64,000 nucleotides of DNA from Lepisosteus oculatus (GCF_040954835.1 NC_090706.1:38387148-38451147), one strand, 5' to 3'. Positions 12,116-25,387 are shown, numbered from the stretch's first letter. Made by a program: numbers and translations. The notes: a model not told the origin generated them from the sequence alone.

Positions 12116-15100
12116 AGCAATGCACCATTAACACCAGTAAAAGTCTGTGATGCCTACAATAATCTCCCTTGTTTCTAAATCTTTAAATTGCTGAAGGGTT
12201 TGTCTTAACATTTTACAGTGTCTCCGGAGAATACTGTATTATAAATTAAGTCTACAGCCATTGCCTGTATGGTGAGACGGGAGTTTCAGGAGTTAAAGGA
12301 TTAAACCAAAGAGGCTAAAGAGATCGGGTAGCGTGCATGTCTTCAAGTCGTATGCACCGGACTTTAGACATATTAATTTTGCACTCTGTCGGGTCACTGG
12401 GTAGGTGATCATACCGTGTACGATTTAACCCACATTAATGAAACTTGCGTCGGATCCCAAACCTATATGATCTAGAACCATTCCTAGATATTGGGGAACA
12501 CTAGGAAGAGCAGTCTGCAATGATGCCTGTGACACACTCTTTGGGTCACAGAGTGAGGGATCTTTTCGATACCAGGGAAATAAATCAATAATAACAATAA
12601 CGTTGACATTCCCCCCTAGATCAACCTCACTCAGCGCTCTGTGGCATTTCGAGGGCAAGGGGACTCAACCAGATCCCTTCGTCTCAGACAGGGATAGTCT
12701 GCCTCTACAGAAGAAAGACAAGGTAAATGAAAATACAAGAGAAAAATTGTTCATACATTTATCCCTCTCAGATCAAATGTTTGCAATACATAATTGAGAA
12801 TACAAGAGGCAAGATGTGGACTTTATCTGTGTGGAATCTGATGGTAACATCCCCTTTGTTTTCTTCTGGAAAATCCAGCTTGGTTTCCCTTTCACTAATT
12901 TTACCAAAATGAGATTTAGGCAGCTGTGAGGCTAATGTTGAGGAATTATCTGTAGAAAAAACAGTATACTCTCTAATATACCAAGACTTAAAGCAAGAAA
13001 CCACTCTAATCTGGCTAGAAACTGCTTCTGAGGCATCTGGTTTTCTAACAGTATGATGTTACAATGTCACTGGGATGTGCATGAGAGTCCATCAGTAGCA
13101 GTGGAAATTTCCAGAAACTGGCATAGTAATCTAACTGTTTTATGGGTGTCTCATTATTGTATGGAGTGTGATTTATGTTTAGCCAGAGAGGCAGTAAATT
13201 ATACATTGCTGGGCTGAGGGGTTAAATGTACAACTTATTTCAACCATGCACAGATCAGACACACAATTTCTCAGAGCTGTATGTGGGAGAGACTAGTCAT
13301 TCATCTCCTTCCATTCTGATCTGTCAAGTGTGTGACTCATTACAGCAGTGACATCAGCACCCAGAAGCCCCTGCATCAAACGAACAACATTACAGACACT
13401 GCTGTACAGAACAAGCACGAGTTCAGGCAACTTGGCCTGGAGATCCAATCTGGAAATGTGTCTCAGACAAGGTCTTGGTCCTCCTGTGCTGACTGTGGGA
13501 CACCCCTAGGGACTGTGAATCAGAGTGGATTGGCATGTTGGTTGCTACATTCTGATGGTGTTACATATATGGCCAAAGTGGTTTTCCAGCTCAGGACTTT
13601 ACATTCTACATTCTCCAACTTTGCAGCTCAAGTCTTCCATACAGTTTTCTGTTTGCTTTCTTTACCCAAGACAGCACCCAGTTTCGAGATCAAGAGCTGA
13701 GCAGCTGACAACTGAATTTTAAAGCCCATATCTATTAGCTTATCAGCAGCATGTCACTTTTTACCAAGTGTCTTCTCCATTCCTTGCTCCAATTTGTATA
13801 CTCAGTTACATACAGTAGTCTAGTCAATAGCATATGCTGATCAGCTGTTCACTGTGCCTGACTTATTGTTAGGAGAACAGTCATCAGTATATTACACTTG
13901 ATGAAGAAGTGTCTATACCAGTTAGTCAGTATATTCTTAAGTAGTGGCAATTGATATGGGCCAGTATGCACATTCCCTGTTGACTATTTACTGTGTATCG
14001 TGGTGATCAGACATCAGTGTGCTATATATAGCAGTCAAATACTTAGACTTAACCTTACCTTAGCAATAAATTCAAACCACACTAATACCAGTACTCTGAC
14101 TATTTACACAATAAATTAATTTAGTTGACAAATTGATCTAAACATTCACAGTCATGTGGAAAATATTCATTTGATTCTGTACTAACTTGTATGCTAGTTA
14201 TGGTGTCTAAGGGTATTCATAAATACTGAAAAGAAACAAAATTCCAAAGCCAGTATCAAACCCGGAGCACTGGACCTGTGACACAGCACAGTTTATCACT
14301 CCAATATGCAATGGCAGTGCACAACATCTCAAGTGACCACAGTGCTGAACAACTTTCCAACGAAAAAGCTGCACGCCCATCCATTTCAATATTTATTACC
14401 TCTTAATTATTTAGAAGGCACATGGCAAATTTACAAAATGGGCATCTGTAAAATAAAGAAGGTAGAATGCAAATCAAAAACACATTAGTTTCCATTTCAT
14501 TTTAGGAATTTCATAAAAGTCTGCTGTCCCTCTGCCTCTTGCTAATTAAACAGCAATATAAATATTGCAAAAAACTGAATACCCAATGCAGAAATTTTAA
14601 TTTAAGACAATCTTTTGATTATCATATACCCTTTTAAGTATTTAGACACAAAGCCATAAATAGATGTAGACAGATAACAAATAATGAGAGAAATTATCTC
14701 CAGGAGTAATAATTGCTCATCTGTTCTCTGAGAAGACGAGTTTGTTTCTCATTAATAGACAATGACAATTTATCTGTTTTTATTGGCAATAGAATGCATG
14801 ACTTTTGTAATATTTTTTCGCAGTTGTTGAAGTGCTCACAGAGCTAATTATTTTGATTGTTTATATGACATGATATTTTCTCCATTACTTTTTTATAACC
14901 TTTTATAAGAAAGCAGAAAAGAACCATGCAGTTAACTGGGAGAGAACAATTAACTGATTCCCAGGTGAATCTGTCATCCAGTATTGGGGTATTATCAACT
15001 ATAAGGAACACAAATGTAGTTTATTTTATTTGAAAATTTTACTTCAATGGATTTATTGGTGTGCTTGTGCATTGGGGGTTATAAAAACAAATTAATATAA

Positions 15101-16108
15101 AAATCTCATTGTTTTTTTAAGTGTACTGGGTTTCAGATACGTCTACCTCCAGCTTTTAAAATACAGGAGTGTCGTTGGACGGCTTTCTTGATATTGAATT
15201 AAACACTGGCCAGGCATCATGAGAGATTTTGTTCTTTAAAGGAAGGAGGAAATTCCTTATTTTGCTCTGCCTGTCAGAAGCTTAGACTGGAAGACCAGGC
15301 CTTTGGCAGAAATTACTGATGTTGTCACTTTGACTAGACTTTTCAACTGGATATCTACAGGGAATTGTGAAAACATGATGAAGCTACTCGTGAAATGAGA
15401 AAACCCAGATAAACACCAGCTCCGAAACCGCAAATGTCATTATAAGGGGCCATACTTTCTCATGTGGCAGCAAGCTGGCAGTGTAGCATGAATAACACTG
15501 ACACTTTTGCCAGACTGGAGGGGAAAAGGTGTCTAGTTTTAATTTCTCCATACTTCACAGGGTGAGTATTATGACATTCTGATGATTCCCCTAAGAAGAT
15601 AATAAGCCTTGACTAACAAGGGTGTTCAACTAAAATCTTTTCAAGGAAAATTGAATTACTGTGCTTCCTGGCTAAATCGATGTATTATCCGTTATTAGAT
15701 TAAATTATTCTTTGTTCATTTTTTTTATAAATAAAAAGCAGCTTTTTCCCTTTAAGCCTTGTTAAAACCAGATTACAAAAAACAGCCTTTTCAGATCTAC
15801 AGTGGTGTTGCTTTTATCTGATTTCTTTTTGTAGGATTAATAATATTTATGAAAAATTACAGTTGATTTTGTGCTAAACGCCATCTAACACTTATGATCA
15901 TAAATCACAAAAAATGATGTGGATTCGATGGGGTTTACTGGCAGTTTTGTCACTGTTACTTCATCGCCTGCCAATAGGAACTTTTAAAGGTGTCAGTGTC
16001 CAGTGGGGAAACAATGAGACACAGAATTCTGAAGCTCATTGCAGCTGACCTTCAACACTAATAACATTCAGCCTTTGTCAATCCGCTGCTTGAGGAAAAC
16101 TTCCCTAG
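12116..16108. other. Intergenic DNA, no gene recognised
   Basis: Scattered short open frames show no family motif and no codon bias. A somewhat GC-richer patch at 12.3-12.7 kb may be an old unclassified repeat. The rest is AT-rich single-copy-looking sequence. Confidence 0.5.
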
Positions 16109-16428
16109 TGTCATGGATGTCGGAGAGGCATGCAATGGAATGGCAGGAGAACGAAGAAGACCCTATGCGTAGTGGCGAAATGGGGTTTAGCCCGGGCTCA
16201 GCAGGTCAGACGATGTCTGGTAGAAACCTATGTCCTTAGGCCACAGAGGAGACAACCTGGTCCTAGGCGGGTCTCAAGACATCTGAACCCTCAGTGCTGA
16301 GCGAGGAGGAAAGGGTGACCCGGAAATATATAGCCCCAGACAGGGACACACCGGAAGGACAAGCAAAGCACTGGGAAACTAGGGACAGGACAGAGTAGGA
16401 GCGCCCCCTAGCTGTAGAAGGCATTACA
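16109..16428 (-). mobile_element. Gypsy-like LTR, family A, with adjacent polypurine tract
   Basis: Read on the minus strand, this 320-bp unit begins TGTAATGCC and ends CATGACA. It contains a TATA-type box (GGGCTATATATTTCCGG) and a CCTATGCG/CATAGGGTC-type 3' block. The same features occur in the 322-bp copy at 53.1 kb. Just upstream of the LTR on the minus strand (16429-16443) is a purine run, GAAAGGGGGGGG, as expected for the polypurine tract before a 3' LTR. The unit is therefore a 3' LTR with a stub of internal sequence, not a solo LTR. No matching target duplication is visible on that side. Confidence 0.7.
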
Positions 16429-17403
16429 GTACCCCCCCCTTTCACGGACAGCTCCTGATGCCCAAAAAACAAATGAGCTGCACGTCACTGGGGGGAGGAA
16501 AAACCTAATTTAACTGAAAGGAAACCTCCAGGTGTACCTCCAGTACCATGTATATAAGTTGCAGGTTTCACACCTACTTGTTAATATAGACAGCACACAT
16601 TTATCTGGAGTGCTTTTGGATGATTAAGTATAAAAAGGTTAACCTGCTGCTGTCATCTTCCAAAAGTATTCTAGACCATCTTTGCTCTTCCTTATATTTC
16701 AAACATCTGTTTAGGTATTGGTGATATTAATATAGAACAATTATATTCTGATCAAAAGAGCTTAAGGTAAAATAAAATCATTCTTCTGTACCAATAAGGT
16801 ACAACATTTTCATCTGAGTTTTTTTTTTCACTTTTGAATAACGTTGACTCGGGATGTACCTCACTCAGGTGTATGTGTGAGACATCAAACAACATTTTCT
16901 GTTGCTCTGATGAAGAGATGGAAATCTCATTTACAAAAGTGAGCTCAAGTGGAAATGAAAGTCATTAACAGACCCACATGAAACTATCCAATATCTTGTG
17001 TGGCACAATAGCACATTTCCCAATAGAAATGACTCTATAAACTTCACTTGCTGTCAATGCAATTAAATCGCAATCAAGCAGTTCCAAGAGAGGAGATTGA
17101 AGAGCAAGTTTTTAATTTAGTGCCTGAACATGTTCCTGCTTAAGACACTTTTTGCTTTGTGATTTCTGGGGGGTCATAACCTATCATGTTGCTCTTAGCA
17201 GGAATGCCAATACAGTGCAGAAACAAAAGGACAGTTCTTTCTCGCCTAATTAAAAACTGAGATTAAATAATGAAATGTAAATGCATACATGTAGAACCAT
17301 TATAGATAGGTCTGTGAATGTGTGAGCGTGTACCTACAGTTCCCTATTTATAACCTTCTCACTTACCTCCAGAATTATATTACAGTATAGTAGATTAGAT
17401 TTT

Positions 17404-17702
17404 CTATCCATCCAATTCTAACCTTCCAATTCAGTTTCAAGGGGCAGTCAGAGCCTATCCTAGCAAGCAGGCAGGGTACACCCTCGTCAGGAGACTAGTC
17501 CATTGCAGGGCAGACACACAGACACAAACACAGACACACACCAGGGCTAGTTTTCCCAGAACCCAATCAACCTTCCAGTATGTCTTTGTACTGTGGGAAG
17601 ATTCAGGCACAAAAGTTCAAAAGAACATACATCCTCCATGCAGACAGCACTGCAGGAATTTAACCCAGGGCACCAGTGCTGCCAGACAGCAATGCTAACC
17701 TT
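17404..17702 (+). repeat. Fish dispersed repeat (ATCCATCCA type), copy 2
   Basis: It shows the same ordered landmarks as the copy at 11.8 kb: CTATCCATCCAATTCTAACC, GCAGGGTACACCCT, GGCTAGTTTTCCCAGAACCC, AGTATGTCTTTG, CTCCATGCAGACAGCAC, and AGACAGCAATGCTAACC. Short CA-rich repeats lie inside. Confidence 0.7.
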
Positions 17703-17869
17703 TGTGCTTAGATTTTATATATATATCATATACTTGCTATTATTAGTCTTCAACAGAGAAGAATATGGGGGGACCCCAGCCAAGTATTAAAACTCCTCAG
17801 AGGGACTGACCATTCAACCCAGTTAATGTCTTCAGAGTGGACAGTGAAGCTATATCTACTGTATGCAGA

Positions 17870-18075
17870 AGTGCATTAAAAAAGGGACAACGGACACTTC
17901 TTTACACAAAGGGTTGTGGGAGTATGGAGCTTCAACCTACACAGCGATGTTGTTGAAGGCCACGCCTTGGCTTGTTCCAAGAAAATGGCTGGCTGAGAGC
18001 CTTAAATCAATTTACTGCTAGCGAGCACAATGGCAAAGGGGGCTCCTCTTGAATGAAAACGTTCTTACATGTTTC
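17870..18075 (+). pseudogene. LINE reverse-transcriptase C-terminal fragment 1
   Basis: Translation around 17895 gives HFFTQRVVGVW. This is the hallmark C-terminal motif of CR1/L2/Jockey-type LINE ORF2 proteins (FFxxRVVxxWNxLP...VV.A..L..FK). The downstream frame is degraded. Three more + strand fragments of the same kind follow in this window. Confidence 0.65.
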
Positions 18076-18122
18076 AAACATCACAGACACCCATACTGTT
18101 TTTAGTGAACTTCTTTACTTCT

Positions 18123-18312
18123 AAGGAACAAGTAATAGGTTTATTCCATGCTGAAAAAAAAGAAGAAAGAGAACACAACGTTTCGGCCGTGGAGCCTTCT
18201 TCAGGTGTAAGCGAAGAAGGCTGCTTACACCTGAAGAAGGCTCCACGGCCGAAACGTTGTGTTCTCTTTCTTCTTTTTTTTCAGCATGGAATAAACCTAT
18301 TACTTGTTCCTT
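18123..18312. repeat. Perfect 90-bp inverted repeat with 10-nt loop
   Basis: Bases 18123-18212 are the exact reverse complement of 18223-18312. The loop is GAAGAAGGCT. The arm runs from AAGGAACAAGTAATAGG through a purine-rich A8 stretch and ACAACGTTTCGGCCGTGG to CAGGTGTAAGC. The A8 and T8 runs match base for base. A partial relative lies 170 bp downstream and a weak one at about 37.1 kb, so the arm is a mobile-element terminus rather than a gene part. Confidence 0.95.
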
Positions 18313-18480
18313 TGCAGCCTACGCATGCTGACGCAGCTACCCACCTTCTTTACTTCTATACATATGTTCAGAAATAAACTATTCTTATGTGCCTGAGTGT
18401 ATGTAGGCTACATAACAAAACATAGAACATATCATGGAAGTATATTTCAGACATAGGCACAAAGTTCATTGCTAAGTTAA

Positions 18481-18625
18481 AACACAGGTGTATTCCCTGC
18501 TGAAAAGAGAAGAAAAGAAACACCACGTTTCGGCTGTGGAGCCTTCTTACGCCCGAAGCACACCTGTACTTGTTCCTTTGCAGCGTACGCCTGCTGACGC
18601 AGCTCCCTACTCGTACTTGTATTAC
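18481..18625. repeat. Shortened relative of the 18.1-kb palindrome
   Basis: It shares with the palindrome the series TATTCC.TGCTGAAAA, CACGTTTCGGC.GTGGAGCC, ACTTGTTCCTTTGCAGC and GCTGACGCAGCT. The second arm is mostly missing, so it no longer folds back fully. This suggests a foldback or MITE-like family with at least two local copies. Confidence 0.6.
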
Positions 18626-19340
18626 AATCGATTTTGCAAATGGCTGTGGATGCTACCATCTATGTCATCTTGTGGGGAAAGGGGATTTTATTGAAAGATT
18701 ATGAATGTTGTTATGTTTCTTTCTGTAGCTCTTATTAGGCTGTCGTGTAGGCTATATAGCATGTTCTAACAGAGAGTAACTCCATGACCAAAGCTTGCCC
18801 TGAATGAAATAACATGTCTGTCTGTCATACAGTACGTCTGCGTCTTTCAGTCTGGGGTTAGTGTCAGGACATATTCCTCCCAATCAGGGTCCGCTGGACC
18901 AAGGACTCCTTAATCAACTGATACTGTATCTAAGCAGGTGTTTAGTCGAAATGTTTTCCATTTCCCAGGGTCTTTTATCATGAACGTTTTGTGTCTGCCA
19001 GACTTAGATAATATTTCACAGCTACAGCATTGCAGTACGGTGTTCTACAATGTCTCGCTATCAACACGGACAAGGTTAACGTTTGGTTTAAAGTGACGAG
19101 TCGGCCCGAGTGAAATGCTTCCCGACATCTGTTACAATTCTTTTCGGACACTGTGGGAATATGCAGTTACACGTCTTTCAGCGTCTGGTCTTACAGAAGG
19201 TACATTATTTTAGAATCATATTTCTACACTGTGAATCCGCACCATACATCTTTGTAAATGATTGTTCTTCTTGGTTAATGAATTCTAGCCCAAGGAAAAT
19301 TGGCAACCCTCATAAAGGTGCGTTACTACACCCCTCTGCC

Positions 19341-19808
19341 TGTCACGATCGCTACTCCTCCTCTTAAGGGCGCTCCAGCCCTTCCTTGTTCTGCCCCATT
19401 ACCTGCACCCGGTTCTTATTTCCGTTCCACCTTAAAAGCCAATCGCAGACGTCACCCGAGGTTCATCATTGAATTCCGCTTCCTGAGAGTCCGGGGTCCT
19501 GCCTCGTCCGGCTTTTAACCTTAAGTTCCTGATTCCCTGCCCCGTCGGTTCCGACCCGGTTCATGGTTTTATTTCCTGGATGGAACCCCCGGCCTTGGAC
19601 TCTACTCTTCTGTTTTGGATTCCCCGTTTGGACTTTGTCTTTCTTTGTTCGCCCCAGACCCGCTTCCCGAGGACACCTGCTCACCTTGGACACGCCCCCC
19701 TGTCTCCATACCTTCTCCTCCATGACTTTTTTTTTTCCCCGCAGTGTTTCTTCACTCCCTTCCGGATCGTGTCGTCTTCATAGGGCCCGGAAAGAACTGC
19801 TCATGACA
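19341..19808 (+). mobile_element. Solo LTR, family B, with 5-bp target duplication CTGCC
   Basis: The 468-bp unit begins TGTCACGATCG and ends CTCATGACA. CTGCC flanks it exactly on both sides (19336-19340 and 19809-19813). Terminal TG...CA ends plus a 5-bp duplication fit a Gypsy-type LTR left by recombination between the two LTRs. A TTAAAAGCC block near 19432 could be the TATA region. No internal genes remain. Confidence 0.85.
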
Positions 19809-19813
19809 CTGCC

Positions 19814-22800
19814 TGAAAGGGAAACCTGTATAACTAACACTAACGGCCATTGCATGGGAGGCTCTTCGTGTATTGCACGACACACAACCCGGGAAAGACT
19901 GCTCACAATGTCGTGAAGCGGCCCTGTGCTACTTCGAACCAGTTAAGTCTTGCAGTAGCTCAGCACTGCTTTGCTGGTAAAACGGAGAATGTGTGTGTGC
20001 TGGACAACAGCTGGCGACATACTACAGGTGAGGAGGTTTCGTTTATATTCGAAGAACCACGTGTGAATTAGTGTGGTAAACAGTACAGGCGGCACAAAGA
20101 GCTAAGTGCAAAATGAGCCACAAACCACCATCTTACAGGAGGGACATTCAATAATAGTTTTGAGAGTGACCTGGAGCCTTAGTGGATGAGTGCATAAAAA
20201 ATACAGTAGGAAAATTGCACAGTGTTGCTGCATTTGAAGGTGTTCTTTTTTTTTCATAAAGGGTGTAATTATTGATCTTCCCACTTGTCTGTTAAAATGC
20301 TCAACAGCCACATGTCCGTCATTTTGACAGTGTGAGGGAGGGTAATGGCTGCGCATCGAAAATGTAAAATTCCGGTTGGGAAAAACAACGGCGCGAAGAA
20401 TGTAACTACGACAACGAGCAGATCATCAGCAATCTCGATATGGCGGTGAGGTTAGTTTTACCTTTCTTTGTGAGCTGGTCAGTGGAATAGAGTACATTAG
20501 GCTTGTTGCATTCACGGGTGAGGTTATCCAGATCGCTGACAAATACTGATTCTACCAACGCTGTTGGGATCCCGTGTTGGAAACGTTTTCTTGGATCTTA
20601 ACAAATGATAAAATAGTGGAAAAACTTCGGAGATGAGCAAGCAGGTCTCGATCTTCGGGCGATGTGCTTATGAGACGCACATCCACAAAAAAACGCTGGC
20701 TGTGGTCTGCATCGAATGTTATCAGCATCTTTCTGTAAATTCAAAATTGTTGCCATATATTTTGGCGGAGCACAGGCTGTGCAAAGATCTGCTTTTCACA
20801 CAGCACGGTCACTCGTCAAAGTCTGATGTGAAGGAACATGTTCTTCGCGTTACAGAAGTAACAACATTTTCTTTTTAACTTGAGATGGAGTACCAAATTG
20901 CTCCGGTCCATTTCCTGAGATGGGAAATGTAGCACTGTTTCTGTGATACTTTAGTGTACAAACATGATTTGTTTCAAAAGCTTAAATGAAACTTTTTCTT
21001 TTACCTCGACGTGTAAGACGACGTTAACATGTTTTTCCCCTAGTGCTATTCTCCCCATATTTCAGTCGCAGTAATCCTAAAGGTGTCATTTCTTGTAATG
21101 TTGGTAACTCTTTCATTTATTGCCTGCACGTTTTCAGAAGAGAACTCCTTCAACATGTAATAGAAGCCGCTTTGCAGACACTGATAGAAAAGAAAGCCTC
21201 TAAAGATTAGTCTCCAGGATTTGTGTATTCAATCAAAAGTAATTATTCATTTGATTGCTGTCATTATCGTTATTTTATCTCTTATTTGTCTTTTTTTTTT
21301 ACCAACACCACTGCATGACACTGTAGTGGCTGAATAAATCCCAGCTAATAATTCATACGGGTTATGATAATTGAAGACGGCAGTAATATGCCCCTCTCTT
21401 CCACTCCAATTTCCAATAAAAGAGTAAAAGTTTTTGGACTCTTGCTCTAACAAGTGCTTTGGCCTGACTTGAGTTGAATCCCTGATGAGAGCATTAAAGT
21501 CATTATATGCGTTCTTGTGTTTCCTGAGATGACGAAGGGCTTGATTACACTCGAGCCTTCCTCATTTAATTTGCATCGCTCTTTGATTTGGTTTCATCTG
21601 AGCTCTACTGTCAGAGCCTGCATGTTCTGTGTTCTGAAATAAAACAATGTATTGAGGCAAAAAGAACAGCGGGGGGAAAAAAATGAAATCGCTGATGATT
21701 GGGCTTCACCTTAAGGAGAATTTAACAAATCAAAGACTGTACTGCACCGAAACGGTGGTGTGATGTTACTTTCTATTTTCTAAACTCTAGATCAACTCTG
21801 GGTTTGAATTTGCGTGCTCTTGTGTCTAGAAGTATTTCGATAGTTGGAGCCATTTAGAGACCGTCCTTGACACATACACAAGACATCACACCAGAGGGTA
21901 GCAGAACTGAAAGGTCTTTCAAAGCTCCAGGAAGAAAAAAAATCCAAAATAAAGTTGCATGTAAGTTGCTGTAAGGCTGTTGTCTTCATAAAACTACCTA
22001 ACATAAAGACTTCATTGATAATCTAATTAAGCATTCAGCTATCTTCAATATTCATTTAAAATGTCTTATATTTGATCCAGATGTTTTTATTAATGTGATC
22101 TTCCAAACAACTATTCTACAGTTCTAAAGGACTGACTTCAGACTGAAGGTTAGATAAAACCCCCCTGTATTGTAACGTATTGCTGTCTTCAGTTCCTTCC
22201 AACTGATTAACAGTTAAATCTTCCCAAAATGTTGCCTTTTTATGTTACATTTGTCTTGAGCTTGTACAGTAAGTATAATATGGCTTTTAGGAGAGTGAAA
22301 TATTGTATCAGATTTTTTTCCATTTTCCATTATGAAACTACTCAAGTTCTAACAAAGCCAAATTACTCCCCAATCATGCTGTACTACTGGCAAATACTGC
22401 GTGTTCTGTGCTAATCTAGTCTAGTTAAAAATAGTATGGATAGTCTGGATATACTGTAATGGAGAAAAGTGGCCAATGGAATACTTTAACATCACATAAA
22501 GTTCAATAACTGTGGCAAATTAACATGACGTTACAACTCCCTGTGATTTGTAATAAGAGAGCCTTTCTCCTAATGGTATCGATTTCGTTAAAAGCCTGTG
22601 ACTACTGTGATTAAATCTCACATGCTAACAGCATTGACAGAAATGCTCGTGCCCGAATTTCTTTCTTTTAGATGGGCAGATTAGAACATTATCATCATGA
22701 ATGTAAATGATCGCACACAAGCAACCAAAAAGGAATCTTGATGTTTCATGCAGGTGGGCAAGAGGGGGGTTATCTGCCTGCAGTGTCAGGTCACAGATGC

Positions 22801-23937
22801 ACCCTGCTTTTCCGAAGTCGAGTCCCCCCATCAAGGTTAAATGTAAAGGATGTGTTTTGGATTCCGTAAAACTTGTTCTTGCAGATATTGCCGAGTTCAT
22901 ACACGTCTGCGTAAGTGATACATTTTTTTTTTCTCGTAAAATCAATAACCTAGTCTAGAGGACTCGCAACAGAATTGCTTGTTTTCAGCAGAAGAGACCT
23001 CCAATACACCGGACCAGTAAGTGATTCCTAGAAGGAATGTTACTTTCCTAGAAAACACATGTATGCTGTTGAGTAATCTCTCCTCCCGGGTGAACGAGTG
23101 CCTCCTGCAGCTTCCGGATCACCTGCAGTTATTTCGGGAAGAGCTGGACATCCTGTTGTTTTATCACGCCAAAAGGTGAACACGGACATCTTAATGTGTG
23201 CAGCGGGGTCAGAGAAGCCTGTTTGTCTCTAATCTTATTCTTCCATTCTTCCCGTGTGAGTACAGGGGTTGGTGTGTGTGATGAAAAATGAATCGTAATT
23301 TCTCAATTTAAAGGAGAAGATCTAGACGTTCACTTTCGTCCATTCCCGCTACAAGATATCCCATGCATAAAATGAAACTAAAGAGTTTATGATGCCCTTA
23401 ATGTTATGCATTGAGTTTAAAATGGGGAACATCGGCCAGTTTGGTACTGTTTCCCCTCTCACCATCCCCATCTTCATGCTGCCCCTACCCTGTCGAGGTG
23501 ACCCTTGCTTCCTCAGACATTTCCGCAGTGTCGGAGCCAGGGCGTGGAGTGATGCAGCTCCCTCTGACAGTGCGGCGAGCTCGCAAGCACCTGGGGAGCC
23601 ACCAGGGGTCACTGCAGCACAGCACGCAGATGAGGGCAAGGCCAGCTCAACGTCAATCAACCCTAATAACACTTAGCCACCTGTGCACTCCACTGAGGGA
23701 TCTGAGTCACAATAGGCTCATGGCATAGCCCTGGTTCAGGCCCGCAAAGATCAAACGGGTGCATTGCTGGGTTCAAGGGAGTGTCCTGCAAGCACAAGAG
23801 AATATCACTACCAGAGAGCTAAACAGTGAAACTATAAGCTAAAATCAGTCTTCAATGGAGGATCCAACTATATTTAGTTGCCTCCTAGCTCCTTTGACAG
23901 TTGAACAGTTTTGGCGCCGCACACAGGCTGGTGGATC
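19814..23937. other. Intergenic DNA, one weak ORF, no recognised gene
   Basis: The stretch is mostly AT-rich. An 81-codon frame at 20633-20878 has a CIECYQHLS...H spacing faintly like BED-type zinc fingers of domesticated or relict hAT transposons. This is too weak to call a gene. A GC-richer patch at 23.43-23.68 kb resembles an old retroposon but shows no diagnostic motif. Confidence 0.45.
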
Positions 23938-24118
23938 TCGCCATCACTTCTTTACTCAAAGAGTTGTGGAAGTATGGAACAGGGTTACCAGCCATGTTGT
24001 TACAGCTGATTAAATATCCCCTCTGAAGACACACCTGGTTGAGATCATTGGTATCAGTTAGCCAAATAGATGTGCTGAATGGCTTATTTTAATTTGTAAC
24101 CTTTCTTATGTTCATTTT
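23938..24118 (+). pseudogene. LINE reverse-transcriptase C-terminal fragment 2
   Basis: CACTTCTTTACTCAAAGAG translates to HFFTQR, followed by VVEVWNRVTSHVVTAD and then a stop. This is the clearest of the four copies of this LINE C-terminal motif. It ends in an ATGGCTTATTTTAA...TTTCTTATGTTC tail typical of the family's 3'UTR. Confidence 0.7.
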
Positions 24119-25387
24119 AAAGAGAACAAGCTGTGCTTTAAGGTTTTTGTTTTTTAAGCATCTTTAGACACTCTTGCACCCTTTGTTTTTTGTTTTAAAA
24201 ATAAGATAATGAGTCTCTGTCCTACCTTCCCTTTGGGCATGTCACTCCAAAACAACTTTTGTCCCCTCTCTACCGCTGTGCAAGTGATGGCCTAGAATAC
24301 AGTCTCTCAGCTTTGTAAGACATATTCTCGAGGAGACATAGAGAATACATGATAGGACGCAATTTTATATCATTCAAAACAAAAAAGGAAAAAATGAGTT
24401 AGTAGGATCTAAAAGCAAAAAAGGAAACTAAGATGCATGGAAGAATGTTTAAACTACTTATATAACCTTAAAATAGGTGATATAAAGCAAATGTTTAAAA
24501 AAACATTAATGACACCATAGAACACAGTGTTGACATTTAAGTAATTGCCTTTAATATCCTTTACTTTTAATGAATCTTTTATGGCATCTGACCCCCTTCA
24601 GGGTTTTATTAATTTATAATCAAATAGCTATCTTGTGCAAGCTCTTCTGTGCTGAATCCTTTAAGACGTTATCTGTTTAAAGCAAATGAATGGAAAGTGG
24701 CAGATTAATGATTACCTATGCAAGCCATGCTTCTCCATCAGAGAAGAACATGAAAGACACTCCACATGTAAAAAAATGTTGTATTTGGGGGAAGATGAAT
24801 ATTTTATACTGTATTTTATAAAAATGGACATTAAATATATTCCTTCACATTATGCTCTCCAGCTGACTGCCCCTACTAGCATGTATTTCACACATCAAAA
24901 ATGAGGCTATTAATGAGCTACATGTGCTCACTCTTCCTTTCAGCACCCTCTGTGTGACAAAGCACTGGCACACACTGGAAGTAGCCTCAAAATTCAAGAG
25001 GCCCGTGGAAGGCTGAGGGTGCCAGGAGGTTTACTTCGGTTTTCGTCTCTTTGGCTTGAGGAATAACAACTTGGGCCACGAGTGGGTAGTGATTCGCCCC
25101 CTCCTCGCGCAGGTGAGATCAGCCCAGGGGCTTCTGCAAGGGCAGGATGGGGTTGATGGAGTGTTGCCAAGCCACACGTGGACTGGGAATGACGTTGCCA
25201 AGCAACACCTGGATCTGCAGGAGGGAGCAGGGAATTGGTTGTATAGGGGAGCTTGTCCTCCTGCACAACCTCCATTGTAAACTCTGTAAATCCAAATTTC
25301 ACCCCACAACGTCTACTTTTCTAAGCACACACACTTTTCATTGATACTGCATCTGTATCAGTTTTTAGACGGATGAACAGTTTTCGA
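24119..25387. other. Intergenic DNA, no gene recognised
   Basis: AT-rich sequence. A mildly GC-rich part at 25.0-25.3 kb contains open frames on both strands but no family motif. Confidence 0.5.

Noticed and set aside
13332-13700. 122-codon frame in the intergenic region
   Set aside because: No motif, no codon bias, no splice or promoter context. The length is unremarkable for a stretch this size.
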